Shown piece after piece: positions 22,912 through 32,328 of a stretch of DNA of 64,000 nucleotides (position 1 is the first letter of the stretch; each line of letters starts with the position of its first letter). The notes beneath the pieces were generated by a model. That model had not been told where the DNA came from, made no database searches, and worked only from the letters and a program-made list of their open reading frames with translations. Origin of the DNA: Ceratotherium simum simum (Eukaryota; Chordata; Mammalia; Perissodactyla; Rhinocerotidae); NCBI RefSeq assembly GCF_000283155.1, contig NW_004454207.1, forward strand, positions 6,791,979-6,855,978. Reading direction: 5' to 3'. A program made the position numbers and the translations under genes.

Positions 22912-23282
22912 TGAGGTTGGTACTCTTTATTGGTATTTTATGTGGAAACTTTGGTACAGAGAGGTTGGGTATGCTAATAAGGATTGATAGGATTTAAGGA
23001 TATGATAGGATTTAAATCCAGGGCCTTCATGTAACCACCATGCTATGCTGCTTCCTGTAGCCACACTACAGCGCTGTCCCTAGAGTCCTTCCCAGGGAAC
23101 TAACTTATAACAAAGGCTCTTTAGTACCGACAGTGCAAGTCCAGCAGCCATGGATGGAGTTCAGCTGGAATCCCTTTAAAGCATCCGCTGCTCTCCAGCA
23201 AATAGTGTTGTTGGGAGGCAACCTTCTTTATTCTTGAACTTCAGGTAATAGTTCTAACTAATTTAAGTCTATATGGCATATT

Positions 23283-23503
23283 ACTTTTACAAAAGATTTT
23301 TACATACAGTTTTCATTTGGTCCTTATAACAACCATCTGATGTAGGAAGGGCCAACTTTATAACTTGCATGTCCATTTTACATATGAAGAAACTGGGGCT
23401 CAGAGAGGTTAAGGAACTTGCTCAGAGTCACACAGCTTAAAGGTAGGTGATCCTGGGCTTATGCTGGGTCTTCTATGGTCTTTCCGCTGTGCCATGCTGC
23501 CTC
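23283..23503 (-). repeat. MIR SINE
   Basis: Landmarks: ttcatttggtccttataaca, gtccattttacatatgaaga, aactggggctcagagaggtt, gctcagagtcacacagct, gtgccatgctgcctc. Confidence 0.9.
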
Positions 23504-23744
23504 TCCAATCAGCAATCAGAAGCAGTTGGAAAAGTGATTTGTTAATCAGCACCTTAGTATCTGGAATAAGCATCATAAAAGCTCTCAACTCTGAAAAGTG
23601 CACCCTCATAGCCTAGAGTCTACTTCAAAGTTTGTTTCTGGCAGCTGTCCACCCTTGGTGACATTACCCTTCACTACAGGTAGGAACTGTTATTTTTTCT
23701 CTTTTTAAATACCTCTCCCTATCTTCCCACTTTCTTGGGTTGTA

Positions 23745-23835
23745 TGAACCATCTCCCTTGTATAGATGAGGACCTGGAAACGAGAGACATCAAGTAGGAA
23801 GTAAGAGCTGGACTCAGAATTCTGAATGACTTTCT
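23745..23835 (-). repeat. MIR fragment
   Basis: tgtatagatgaggacctgga, agacatcaagtaggaagtaa and agctggactcagaattctga fit the MIR core and B-box end in reverse. Confidence 0.6.
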
Positions 23836-25084
23836 AGAACTTCCCAAACTGCTTTGCCTTTCCTTGGAGGGCCAGTCCCACCCCATTTCGCCCTGAGTAC
23901 TGGACATGGGCTTTTACACAGCCTCCTGGTCTGTCTCATTCCTCCTCAGGGGTTTACTGGTCTGCAGATACCCACCTCCTCCTTTCCTGTTGGCATATTT
24001 GTTCAGAAGATGTCACATGGGGACGGGTTCAGTGTGATGAACTGCCATTAATGAGCGATGGGGAAAGCATTGCTTTCCAAGATGCCTAATACAAACACAT
24101 GTCGAAGGTTAGCACTGTTTCTATAGCAGCAGCCAAGGTGGTACTTAAGTAGTGAGATTATGAATTGAGTGGTGAAGCTGTTTAGATTTTCCCAAAGGAT
24201 CCCGAGTCGCTGGTCTCTCCATATCCCCTTAGCCATGAGGGACAATTCTATCCTTCTGATTCATACATTGTTGCATGTAAAAATAAACTCCAGCTTCATT
24301 ACTCTGGCGTTTTATTTCTGGACTTTTTTCATGCAGCCATAAGGCTTCGATGGCCAATTTAAGTGATGACATAGGTTTAGTTACTTATCAACTCTAGAGC
24401 AACATTCTCCATCAAGTTATTTTGTTCCGTTTCATAGATGAAGGGTTTGTTCGGTTGACCAGGTTCGGAAATGAGCCATGTTTAAGTTAAGGAAAAATAA
24501 GGAATTGAGGCTGATGCACAAGAGATTGACCCTGGTTGTTAGATGGGCCAGTTGTCTGCAGAATTCTAGTTCTGTGCTTGACCACGGGTAGTGAGGTGGG
24601 ATTGCCTTGGCGTTAAACTCTAGGAGATTAAATGTACAGCAATTTCCTGAAGCCGAGTTATCTCTAGGATAAGAGAAGCTATTCTGGGGCCTTGAGTGAC
24701 CTTGCTTGTGGGTGGGCAGGATGTGACCTTGGATGGGAGGCCCGCATGCCTGGCCCCTCGCTCTCCATAAGCCACTTACTGCCGTTGAAGATTAAAGGAA
24801 GAGACAAAAGACCACAGCCAGCCTGCCACCTCTTTGTCTTCTGCGAGTGGGTGCAATTGGGGAGTGGAGGGGCTGAGCACAACCTTAGGCCTCTGCCACA
24901 GTGATTTGTAGTCACTCTTCTGCCCCTGGGGCTCAGTATGGTAACTTCCCCCGTGGCCAGTCGGAATCTGGCAGAACTAGTGGATTATTTGTCTGGCAAT
25001 GTTGCCCAGGCTTGCTGGATGAGACAGTCACCTTTGGAGGATGGCAGTGAGGGGGAGGGGGTGTTGTTCACCATGAGGAAGCTT
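23836..25084. other. Unique sequence, nothing recognised
   Basis: No repeat or coding signature was recognised. The interval ends in a MER5 piece. Confidence 0.45.
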
Positions 25085-25200
25085 CCCAGGCTCTTCCTCT
25101 GGAGAATTTGATTCAATAGATGTGGGGTGGGTCCCAGGAATCTGTATTTTAACAAGCCTCAGGTGATTCCTAGTACCAGGCGTGCTTGGAAAACGCTGGT
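25085..25200. repeat. MER5-type hAT fragment
   Basis: aatttgattcaatagatgtg, gggtcccaggaatctgtatt, ttaacaagcctcaggtgatt and gcgtgcttggaaaacgctgg correspond to the right half of a MER5 element. Confidence 0.8.
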
Positions 25201-25399
25201 TTATAGTAAACGGCTTTGAAATGTGCAATCCCACACTCTTGTCTTCTTTTCTTCTGCAATGTTTTTCCCTTTTTTGCCTTCATGGCAGATGCTCATAGGG
25301 AGATGACTCATATCCCTTGTGTCTTAACACTTCAATGTGCTCCAGGGGGATTTCCATCTGTCAATAACTGCATCTTCTTGCCTTCCTGAGGGCTCAGCA

Positions 25400-26300
25400 G
25401 GCTGGAATTAACACCCCCAGGAGCAGCCCTCAACCGGGCAGGAGAGGGGTTGGTGTATAAATACCCCAGCTCCCTCGTCTCTCAGGCAGGATGAATCTGA
25501 GCTGTGTCTTGCACTATTTCCCAGAATTTCCCGGTGGGATTGAACTCCGGTCGCCCACAGTAGTAACGTGCATGACAGCGCACTTATAGGCTGTCTGTCC
25601 TTCCTGTCTCGCTTCCTTCTTCCCTTACCAGCGTTCTCTTGCCTCTCAAATAAACTACAGTCAATTCTGCTGTAACATGACATGAGTTCCTAGAAAATCA
25701 CCGTGCTATGCAAAATTATGCAATAAAAACCACAGGGCTTATGGGATAAATGAGATTAGGGGCACAACACTTAAAAACTTAGTAGCACATAAAAAAGTAA
25801 GATGGGAACCTAATAAAAATGGTAGCATAATTTTAAACATGTTATATGGTTAAGAAACGCATAAATACAACAATAGCTATGGCACTCTACCTAGAAAAAA
25901 AACCCAAAGGTGGCTTGCAGAAGTGGGCATCAGAAGGGTTATAACTTGTGGGTTATTGAGAAGGGGTGGTAGGAGGGTTATGAGAAACCAGACGAACAGT
26001 TGTAACACCAGGTGTAGATGGTTCGGGCTCCTAAGGTGAACTGAGGTAGCTGGTAGGTGTTTGAGGTGCGTGCATGTGTGTGCATTTTGTAAATGTGGCT
26101 CCATTCTGCTGGGTGCACTTTTTTGCATTCACCTACTGTTTCTTGCACACAAAATTGCACACAAGCAAATGCGAAATTCACATGATGCGCCAATGGTTCT
26201 CTAATATATCAATCACGTTGCAATTTGCATTTTCAAGACAAGTGTTAGAGCAGAACTGACCGTACTTCCAATGGCTTCCTTGTTTCTAAACCTAAAGTAA
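25400..26300 (+). repeat. LTR-like repeat split by a DNA transposon
   Basis: 25400-25657 aligns with 48563-48800: aataccccagctccctc, tctcaggcaggatgaatctg, gggattgaactcc, cctgtctcgcttcc and caaataaactac. It carries a TATA-like tataaata near 25456 and an AATAAA near 25650, as a plus-strand LTR would. After the inserted element the match resumes at 26263 (tacttccaatggcttccttg against tacttacacttgaatctttg in the second copy). Family name uncertain, probably ERVL/MaLR-like. Confidence 0.6.
25658..26262. mobile_element. 605-bp TA-flanked mariner/pogo-like element
   Basis: The ends are inverted repeats of about 20 bp: cagtcaattctgctgtaac at the left, and gttagagcagaactgaccg at the right, whose reverse complement is cggtcagttctgctctaac. 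A TA dinucleotide lies directly outside each end (25656-25657 and 26263-26264), the signature of Tc1/mariner/pogo insertion. The interior is AT-rich and has no transposase frame, so it would be a non-autonomous, MITE-like element. I cannot assign it to a named Tigger or mariner family. Confidence 0.75.
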
Positions 26301-26977
26301 GATACCTATTAATGGCAGCTTTATGGTGGTTTTATTTTTTAATTGGATCTATCTCGTGTTGAACAAAGCTGATATATAAAACACAAACTCCTTCACACCC
26401 AGATGAGTTCAACAGAGACTGCTGGATGTAGGAAGTGGAATCTCCAGGCAAAAATTTCCCCTGCAGGAGGTTCTGCACCCTGAGCCACATGCTTTCACCC
26501 ACTTGTTACTTGTAACTCACTAGGGAACTATGACCCTGTTTTACAAGTCCTGAAAATCTTGGTTGCTTATTTGCAGTTTCTTAGAACTGATTTAAACCTA
26601 AAATCAAATGTCAGATTATTATGAGCAGGAACAGAATTTTGTCAAGGCTCAGCTCTTTCCTTTATTGGGAAAAAAAAAAGATTAAAGTAGAACCTTGGTA
26701 GATAGATTATTTACCTGCATTCAGTGCTTCCCAGGAGGTAAAATTACAGCACGAGCTCAGCTCGTTCTTAATTTCCCATGGTAGATTACAAATGGGTTCT
26801 TTTCTATTCTACACCTTCTTTAATCTCAATACCTGATTTCTCCCACGTGTAGCTCTACACAATCAAGCAACTTATATACCACATGGCTCATTTGTTTAAC
26901 TGGTTCTGCTTCGGTTTCAAGTTCATACTTTCTGTAGCCTTGATTTTTGACCTGGATGTCCACCCAGGCTGCAAGAT
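26301..26977. other. Unique sequence, nothing recognised
   Basis: A short A-run lies near 26670. No repeat or exon signature was recognised. Confidence 0.45.
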
Positions 26978-27165
26978 CAATGTTTTTCCGAGTGTGGACT
27001 TCAGACCACCCACATCAGAATCCCTAGGGAGCTTGTTACAAGCACAGCTTCTTGGGCTCCACCCCAGACCTCCTGAAACAAAATATCTTGGGAGTAGGGC
27101 TCAGGGATCTACCTTTTCTACAAGCTACCGGATGATGCTTATGTGCACCAAGAGTTGAAACTCAA
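26978..27165. repeat. MER5-type hAT element
   Basis: Landmarks: cacatcagaatccctaggga, gcttgttacaagcacagctt, ccaccccagacctcctgaaa, gcttatgtgcaccaagagtt. It ends about ten bases before a MER20. Confidence 0.8.
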
Positions 27166-27175
27166 AGGTTTAGAC

Positions 27176-27385
27176 CAGTGGGTCTCAACTGGGGCCAATT
27201 GTACCCCTCAGGGACATTTGGCAATGTCTGGAGACATTTTTGGTTGCCATAACTCAGAAGGGGGTGCTACTGACATCTAGTAGGTAGAGGCCAGGGATGC
27301 TGCAAACATCCTATAATCAGGACAGCCCCACAACAAAGAATGATCTGGCTCCAAACATCAATAGTGCCGAGATTGAGAAACCCTG
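27176..27385 (+). repeat. MER20 hAT element, full length
   Basis: The 210-bp element starts cagtgggtctcaactggggc and ends gccgagattgagaaaccctg. Inside are ggacatttggcaatgtctgg, agacatttttggttgcc, tagtaggtagaggccaggga and caacaaagaatgatctggc. The 8-bp TSD is gtttagac (27168-27175) and gtttggac (27386-27393), with one mismatch. MER20 copies are reported in the literature as hormone-responsive enhancers in uterine stromal cells; nothing here shows that this copy is active. Confidence 0.95.
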
Positions 27386-27393
27386 GTTTGGAC

Positions 27394-28160
27394 CCTTAGG
27401 GATTTCTCCAGAGTCTGCTGCCCTTATAGGGCTGTTTCCTTTGTCATTATTTTCCTTGGTTTCTTCATGTCTGAGTGGTTGAGAAGTGACAAAGTTCTCC
27501 GGATAAGCAGAGATGTGCTTGTTGCACAGACTGGCAGCTTCACATAGGTGGAATCAGGGTGGTGGGGGTGGTAGCTGACTCTCTTAAAGATGCCTTCTCC
27601 AGCATCCATGATTGAAGTTTAAATCAGGTCAGCTCAAGTCATCCTAGAGATTAAGGGCCCTTGGAGAGTTAGTGCAAAGAACACAAATTTGGAGATGCAG
27701 AAATGGGCTATTCTGTCAGTGTGTGTGGATTTTTTGTCAAACATACTCAATTTTTATTACCTAACTGATACATACATGATACCATGAAAGCTAGCCCTAT
27801 TCATCACCTAGGACAGAGCCTGGACTGGTACTCCCATGCTGCATTTGTTATTGACCCTTGCTTACTAGAAGATCTGGAAGTACCTTCTAAATCATTAATG
27901 AAGAGTTAGAGTGCTCAATATCACTTCAACATTGGGAATATTCCATTGTAACATGAATTTTTGAAAACTGGTAATTCATGTGTAGCATAAATGGTAATTC
28001 AACTTCCAGTTCTGAAATTCTAAGAGTCTATATTATGTCCTAAGGAATATGTATATACATTATGAGCCTATTATTCAATGATAAAGTTTGTCAGATAATG
28101 TACAAAGAAGGATGTTTTGAGTGCTAATTAGTGATATTTTACAAGTTCATGTATATTATT
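27394..28160. other. Unique sequence, nothing recognised
   Basis: No named repeat, exon or RNA was seen. The right half is AT-rich. Confidence 0.45.
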
Positions 28161-28171
28161 AAGATGTTTTG

Positions 28172-28476
28172 GGGGGCTGGCCCCGTGGCTTAGCCGTTGA
28201 GTGTGCGCGATCCACTGCTGGTGGCCCGGTTCGTATCCTGGGCGCGCACCGACGCACCGCTTCTCTGGCCATGCTGAGGCGGCGTCCCACATACAGCAAC
28301 TAGAAGGGTGTGCAACTGTGACATACAACTATCTACTAGGGCTTTGGGGAGAAAAAGGGAAAAAAAGGAGGAGGATTGGCAATAGATGTTAGCTCAGGGC
28401 TGGTCTTCCTCAGCAAAAGAGGAGGATTGGCATGAATGTTAACTCAGGGCTGATCTTCCTCACAAAAAAAAAAAAT
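28172..28476 (+). repeat. ERE SINE, plus strand
   Basis: Starts ggctggccccgtggcttagc, with the tRNA-like B box ggttcgtatcctgg, then the ERE body gctgaggcggcgtcccacat, ctagaagggtgtgcaactgt, and a doubled tail unit (ggaggattggcaatagatg, then ggaggattggcatgaatg) before a poly-A. The TSD gatgttttg is at 28163-28171 and 28477-28485. The duplicated tail unit makes it longer than the copy at 8945. Confidence 0.95.
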
Positions 28477-28602
28477 GATGTTTTGTGTATGCTCTTGCGT
28501 ACATGTGGAACCTCTTTCATCTGTAGCCTATTAAAGTCTGGAAAACCCTTTGGGATATTTTTAAATTATTGAAAAGTCAATATGGTTTGGATAATTATAA
28601 TA

Positions 28603-28822
28603 CTGAACATCTATTGAGCACTCACACCTCCCAGGTGCTGTTCTAAGCATTGTACATGTATTTTGCTCATTTAATCTTCACAGCAAATCTATGGGGTAGA
28701 AGTATGACTATTACCATTTTACAGATGAGGTTAAATACCAGAGCCACACAGATGTCCATGTGACCAAACTCCAATTGGAACCGAGGCAGTATAGGTCCTT
28801 AACAAGAGTATTATTCTGCCTC
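28603..28822 (-). repeat. MIR SINE
   Basis: Landmarks: catctattgagcactcacac, ccaggtgctgttctaagcat, tcatttaatcttcacagcaa, ccattttacagatgaggtta, gtattattctgcctc. Confidence 0.9.
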
Positions 28823-28902
28823 AACTTCTTCAAGTGTAGTCAACAATTTGTTATCTCTGACTTGAACCAAGTGGAATAAACATTAAAATGATTCACTTGG
28901 TC

Positions 28903-29481
28903 CAGCACTGTCCAGGATAACCAAAACACAAGTCACATATGTAATTTTAAATTTTCTAGGAACCAAATTTTTTTTCTTTTTTTTTTTGTGAGGAAGATCA
29001 TCCCTGATCTAACATCCATGCCTATTCTCCTCTTTTTGCTGAGGAAGACTGGCCCTAGGCTAACATCTGTGCCCATCTTCCTCCACTTTATATGGGACGC
29101 CGCCACAGCATGGCCTGACAAGCAGTGCGTTGGTGCGTACCCGGGATCCGAACCCGGGCCGCCAGCAGTGGAGCGCGTGCACTTAACCACTACGCCACAG
29201 GGTCGCCCCGTAGGAACCAAATTTTTAAGGACGTAAAAAGAACCAGGTGAAATTTATTTTGATAATATATTTTATTAACCCAACATATCCAAAATATTAT
29301 AATTTCAACATGTGATCACTAAAAAATATTACGAATGAGACATTTTACATTTTTCTTTTGTATGAAGCCTTTGAAATCCAGTGTATATTTTATACTTACA
29401 GCACATCTCAATTCAGATGAGCTGTTTTTCAAGTGTTCAAAAGCCACATGTGGCTAGTGGCCACCATATTGGACCACGCAG
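28903..29481. repeat. hAT-type DNA element split by an ERE
   Basis: It starts cagcactgtccagg and ends ccatattggaccacgcag, an inverted pair typical of the MER3/MER33-like hAT relics of mammals. Interior landmarks: cacatatgtaattttaaatt, tttgaaatccagtgtatatt, cagcacatctcaattcaga, aagccacatgtggctagtgg. The ERE occupies 28973-29210. Candidate 8-bp flanks acttggtc and ccttagct agree at only four positions, so the TSD is decayed. Subfamily uncertain. Confidence 0.75.
28973..29210 (-). repeat. ERE SINE, minus strand
   Basis: A T-rich tail at the left, then tgaggaagatcatccctgat, the body gcatggcctgacaagcagtg, and the head ending cacttaaccactacgccaca. A perfect 16-bp TSD, taggaaccaaattttt, lies at 28957-28972 and 29211-29226. 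It sits about 500 bp from the plus-strand ERE at 28172, in inverted orientation. Confidence 0.96.
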
Positions 29482-29746
29482 CCTTAGCTGATACTTGGGG
29501 AGAACCTTTAGGCTTTGAGAACTGAGTCTCAATGGCTTTTGAAAGGCAGAAAGATGGTTTTCCAATCCTGCTTAGCTCGAGTCAGAGAGAGACCTTAAAT
29601 GTTTCTCCATATTTTGACAGAGTTCTGTAGCTACTTCTGTCCAGGGCCAGGCTTCTACAAATGGACCCAAGCATTTACACCCTTCTTTGCACACCCAACA
29701 ATATTTATATTTAACTGCCAACAAATATTCTTGAAAGGGGATTAAC

Positions 29747-29748
<2 letters not shown>

Positions 29749-29791
<43 letters not shown>
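29749..29791. repeat. (CA)n microsatellite
   Basis: About 16 pure CA units followed by cgcacacgc. Long enough to be length-polymorphic. Confidence 0.98.
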
Positions 29792-29945
29792 TCTTTATTG
29801 TCAATGTACTCATTTCATTGGATTGAGGATTCAATATAAATGTATAGGAAGGAAGAGGTGTTTTATTGGTGCCTGTGTCATACCTTCTTTTGTCTGGCTG
29901 AGCTCAACATTCACATAACTGCCATCTTGGCCCCAATATAATTTA

Positions 29946-29994
29946 AATGGAATATATATATATGTATATATTTAAATGAAATATATATATTTTA
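29946..29994. repeat. AT-rich imperfect (TA)n
   Basis: atatatatatatgtatatat, then aaatgaaatatatatattt. It can fold on itself. Confidence 0.8.
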
Positions 29995-30354
29995 ACCTAG
30001 CAGTAAGAGTGTATGGATCTAAAGCCTTAGGAGCAAACAAGCTTGTTGTGTGGCTAGCTCAGAACTCCAGCAGAGCTCTCATGCTTGTCTACTAGTGGCA
30101 CTAAGCTTTATGAAGGACATCAACTCAACTCAGAAGAGTACAGGGTTGTTTTAAAGTCCTGAAGAGCAAATGTTTATTTTGTGTATCCTTCTATAGAAGA
30201 TAGCAATCCCTGATTGCTGAATAAAATGCACAGAGGTGCCCTTGAACACTCAGCAGGCCAACAAGAACACTAGCCATTAGTATTGTCATCTTTCTGTTAA
30301 TTAAATTCGTGGGGGAAAGTGGCTCTTCTAGAGAAACACTCATCATTGAGAAAC

Positions 30355-30469
30355 AACATATTGTAGTGAGAAGATCATGGATGAAAGATTTTAGTCTTGA
30401 CCTCTGCCATTAACTAGCTATATGACCTCCATCCTTCTGGCCTTTGGTGTAAGAAAGGAAGTGGGATTA
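30355..30469 (+). repeat. MIR-family fragment
   Basis: ttgtagtgagaagatcatgg, tgacctctgccattaactag, ctatatgacctccatcc and aaggaagtgggattagatt fit a diverged plus-strand MIR. Confidence 0.65.
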
Positions 30470-30595
30470 GATTTCAATCCAGGATGCACATGAGAGTCAC
30501 TGGGGAGTGTTTTAAAAAATGCTGATGCCAAGGCCCAATTCTAGACCAATTAAATCAGAATCTCTGGGGTTGGGGCTGTTTGTGTTATAAATGAG
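30470..30595. repeat. MER5-type hAT fragment
   Basis: gcacatgagagtcactgggg, ttttaaaaaatgctgatgcc, ctagaccaattaaatcagaa and tctctggggttggggctg. Confidence 0.85.
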
Positions 30596-30843
30596 CCTTC
30601 CCTTTTTTGGTGGAAAATTAGAGGACCAAGGAGAGAAAAATGGGGCATGTCAGTGTCTAAATTCAAATACTGTTTGTTTGTAATGCACTTGTAAGGGAGA
30701 GAGAAAATACATTTATTTTAATTTAATTTGTTAGGCCCTTTCTAATCTCAGAAAGGAATTAAGGTGTCAGGGGAGGGGAACTAATATTGGATGTCTCCAT
30801 CCCTCCCTCTTGAGAAGAGTTTATTCATAGAGAAGGGAATGCT

Positions 30844-31103
30844 GGGGCCGGCCCCGTGGCGTAGTAGTTAAGTGTGTGCACTCCGCTGCTGGCGGCCCGG
30901 GTTCAGATCCCAGACGCACACTGACGCACCACTTGTCAGGCCATGCTGTGGCAGCATCCCACATAAAGTGGAGGAAGATGGGCACGGATGTTAGCTCAGG
31001 GCCAGTCTTCCTCAGCAAAAAGAGGAGGATTGGCATGGATATTAGCTAAGGGCTGATCTTCCTCACACACACAAAAAAAGAGGAGCATAATCAAGTTTAC
31101 TTC
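30844..31103 (+). repeat. ERE SINE with long TSD
   Basis: Starts ggggccggccccgtggcgta. The tRNA-like head includes gggttcagatcccagacg, and the body ends in the doubled ggaggattggcatggatatt unit and a ca/a tail. The TSD tcatagagaagggaatgct (19 bp) lies at 30825-30843 and 31104-31122. About 23 bases separate the A-rich tail from the right TSD. Confidence 0.95.
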
Positions 31104-31193
31104 TCATAGAGAAGGGAATGCTCTGGTGTGTCTCATCCACTCTAGAGCAGAGATGAAATCAGAGTATTCTGAGGGTGGTTGATTGTATCAGTC

Positions 31194-31571
31194 AGAATAG
31201 GCCTAGTAACAAATGACCTCCAAATCTCATTGGCTTACAACAGCAGAAGTTTATTTCCTGCCCATGAAAAATGTCCGTCATGAGTCAGCTGCAGGCCTGT
31301 CCTACATCACCTTCACTCCAGGACTGAGGCTGATAGGATCAATATCTGCCTAGAACCCTGTTGGTCCGAGTGGTAGATGGAGGAAGAGAAAACGGTGAAT
31401 CAAATACTTGCTTTTAATGCTTATGCTCAGAAGTAACACATTTCTGCTTACACTTAATTGGCCACTGCAAGTCAGGCGACCAAGCCAACTCTGAGTTCAA
31501 GAGAGCAGAGATAGGGATGTGTCAGCCCTTTGCAGGGATAAGGGTGAGAACAATAATAACAACCCACCACA
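31194..31571 (-). repeat. MaLR-type LTR, reversed, TG...CA ends
   Basis: Left end tgtatcagtcagaatagg, then aacaaatgacctccaaatct, cattggcttacaacagc and agaagtttatttcctgcc; right end aacaacccaccaca. It is the reverse complement of a MaLR/ERVL solo LTR with TG and CA termini. No coding sequence is attached. Confidence 0.65.
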
Positions 31572-31944
31572 GCAGTGAAAGATGCCACAGTAAAGAGCGT
31601 CACAAACTCCTATCTACCCAAGAAGTGCCTGAGTGGCCACAGTCCAAGGTTGGCTCATAGCTAGCATTGCCCACCTCTCTTTTCCCCCTGGTGGTCTACT
31701 GGAGTTCACTTTCATGCTGAACACACCAAACAAGAGCCCTTGAGGCATATTATAGCAGTAACTCCTGTCAGGCTGGCCTCTGGGGACCTTTGGCCTTTTC
31801 AAAATCCTTCTGTCTGCTGAAAGATGCCTGTTTGCTCTTCACGTGGGTGTTCTGATGACTTAAACAAAGGGCAAGGCTGGGCCCAGCTTATCCAGCTGTT
31901 CTTTATTTTCTGAAGAGACAATGAAGAGTGGTGGCTGGCAACAC

Positions 31945-32100
31945 TGGCTCCCAAATTTGGCTGCACCCAAGAGTCACTTGGAGAGCTTTCAGAAATACTG
32001 ATGTCTGGGTCCTACCCCCAGGGAGTCTGGTTGAGTTGGTCTTGGGCGCAGCCTAGGCCTGGATGATTCTAATGCAAACTCCGAGGACCTCCGGTTCAAA
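31945..32100. repeat. MER5-type hAT element
   Basis: gctcccaaatttggctgcac, ccaagagtcacttggagagc, tttcagaaatactgatgtct, tcctacccccagggagtctg, gatgattctaatgcaaactc. Confidence 0.85.
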
Positions 32101-32104
32101 GCAC

Positions 32105-32328
32105 GTGCTTCCGAGCCAGCTGAGACCTGCGGTCAGAACTTTACTTCTCCATTTCTCAAATGTGTGGCTTTTGCCTAAGTTTCTTTATTTCTCTGCTGCT
32201 TGGTTTTGGTAGACTCTTGTGGTGGTCATATGAGAGGTGGATAAAGCAGTAAGTGTTGTATCGAGATCCTAGTAAGTGCTCAATGAGTATAATGGTTTTT
32301 GCTATTGTTGCGATTATTAGCATGCTGC
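32105..32328 (+). repeat. MIR SINE
   Basis: Degenerate plus-strand copy: ttccgagccagctgagacct, tctcaaatgtgtggcttttg, agtaagtgctcaatgagtat, ggtttttgctattgttg. Confidence 0.7.

Larger units (their letters stand above)
22262..23060 (-). repeat. MIR SINE split by an L1
   Basis: The left part (22262-22363) has catttattgaatgtgtactc, gcgccaggcagagtgctaag and atttaatcctcatagtaag. The right part (22912-23060) resumes with tggtacagagaggttgg, atttaaatccagggccttc and accaccatgctatgctgc. The break falls in tgaggttggtatt, which is repeated as tgaggttggtact on the far side of the L1. Confidence 0.85.
29482..30354. other. Unique sequence holding two simple repeats
   Basis: The CA microsatellite and an AT-rich tract (listed separately) are the only structures seen. 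The rest shows no repeat or exon signature. Confidence 0.5.

Noticed and set aside
31194..31571. An endogenous retrovirus with coding regions
   Set aside because: Only solo-LTR-like sequence is present here and at the other LTR sites; no gag, pol or env similarity was seen beside any of them.
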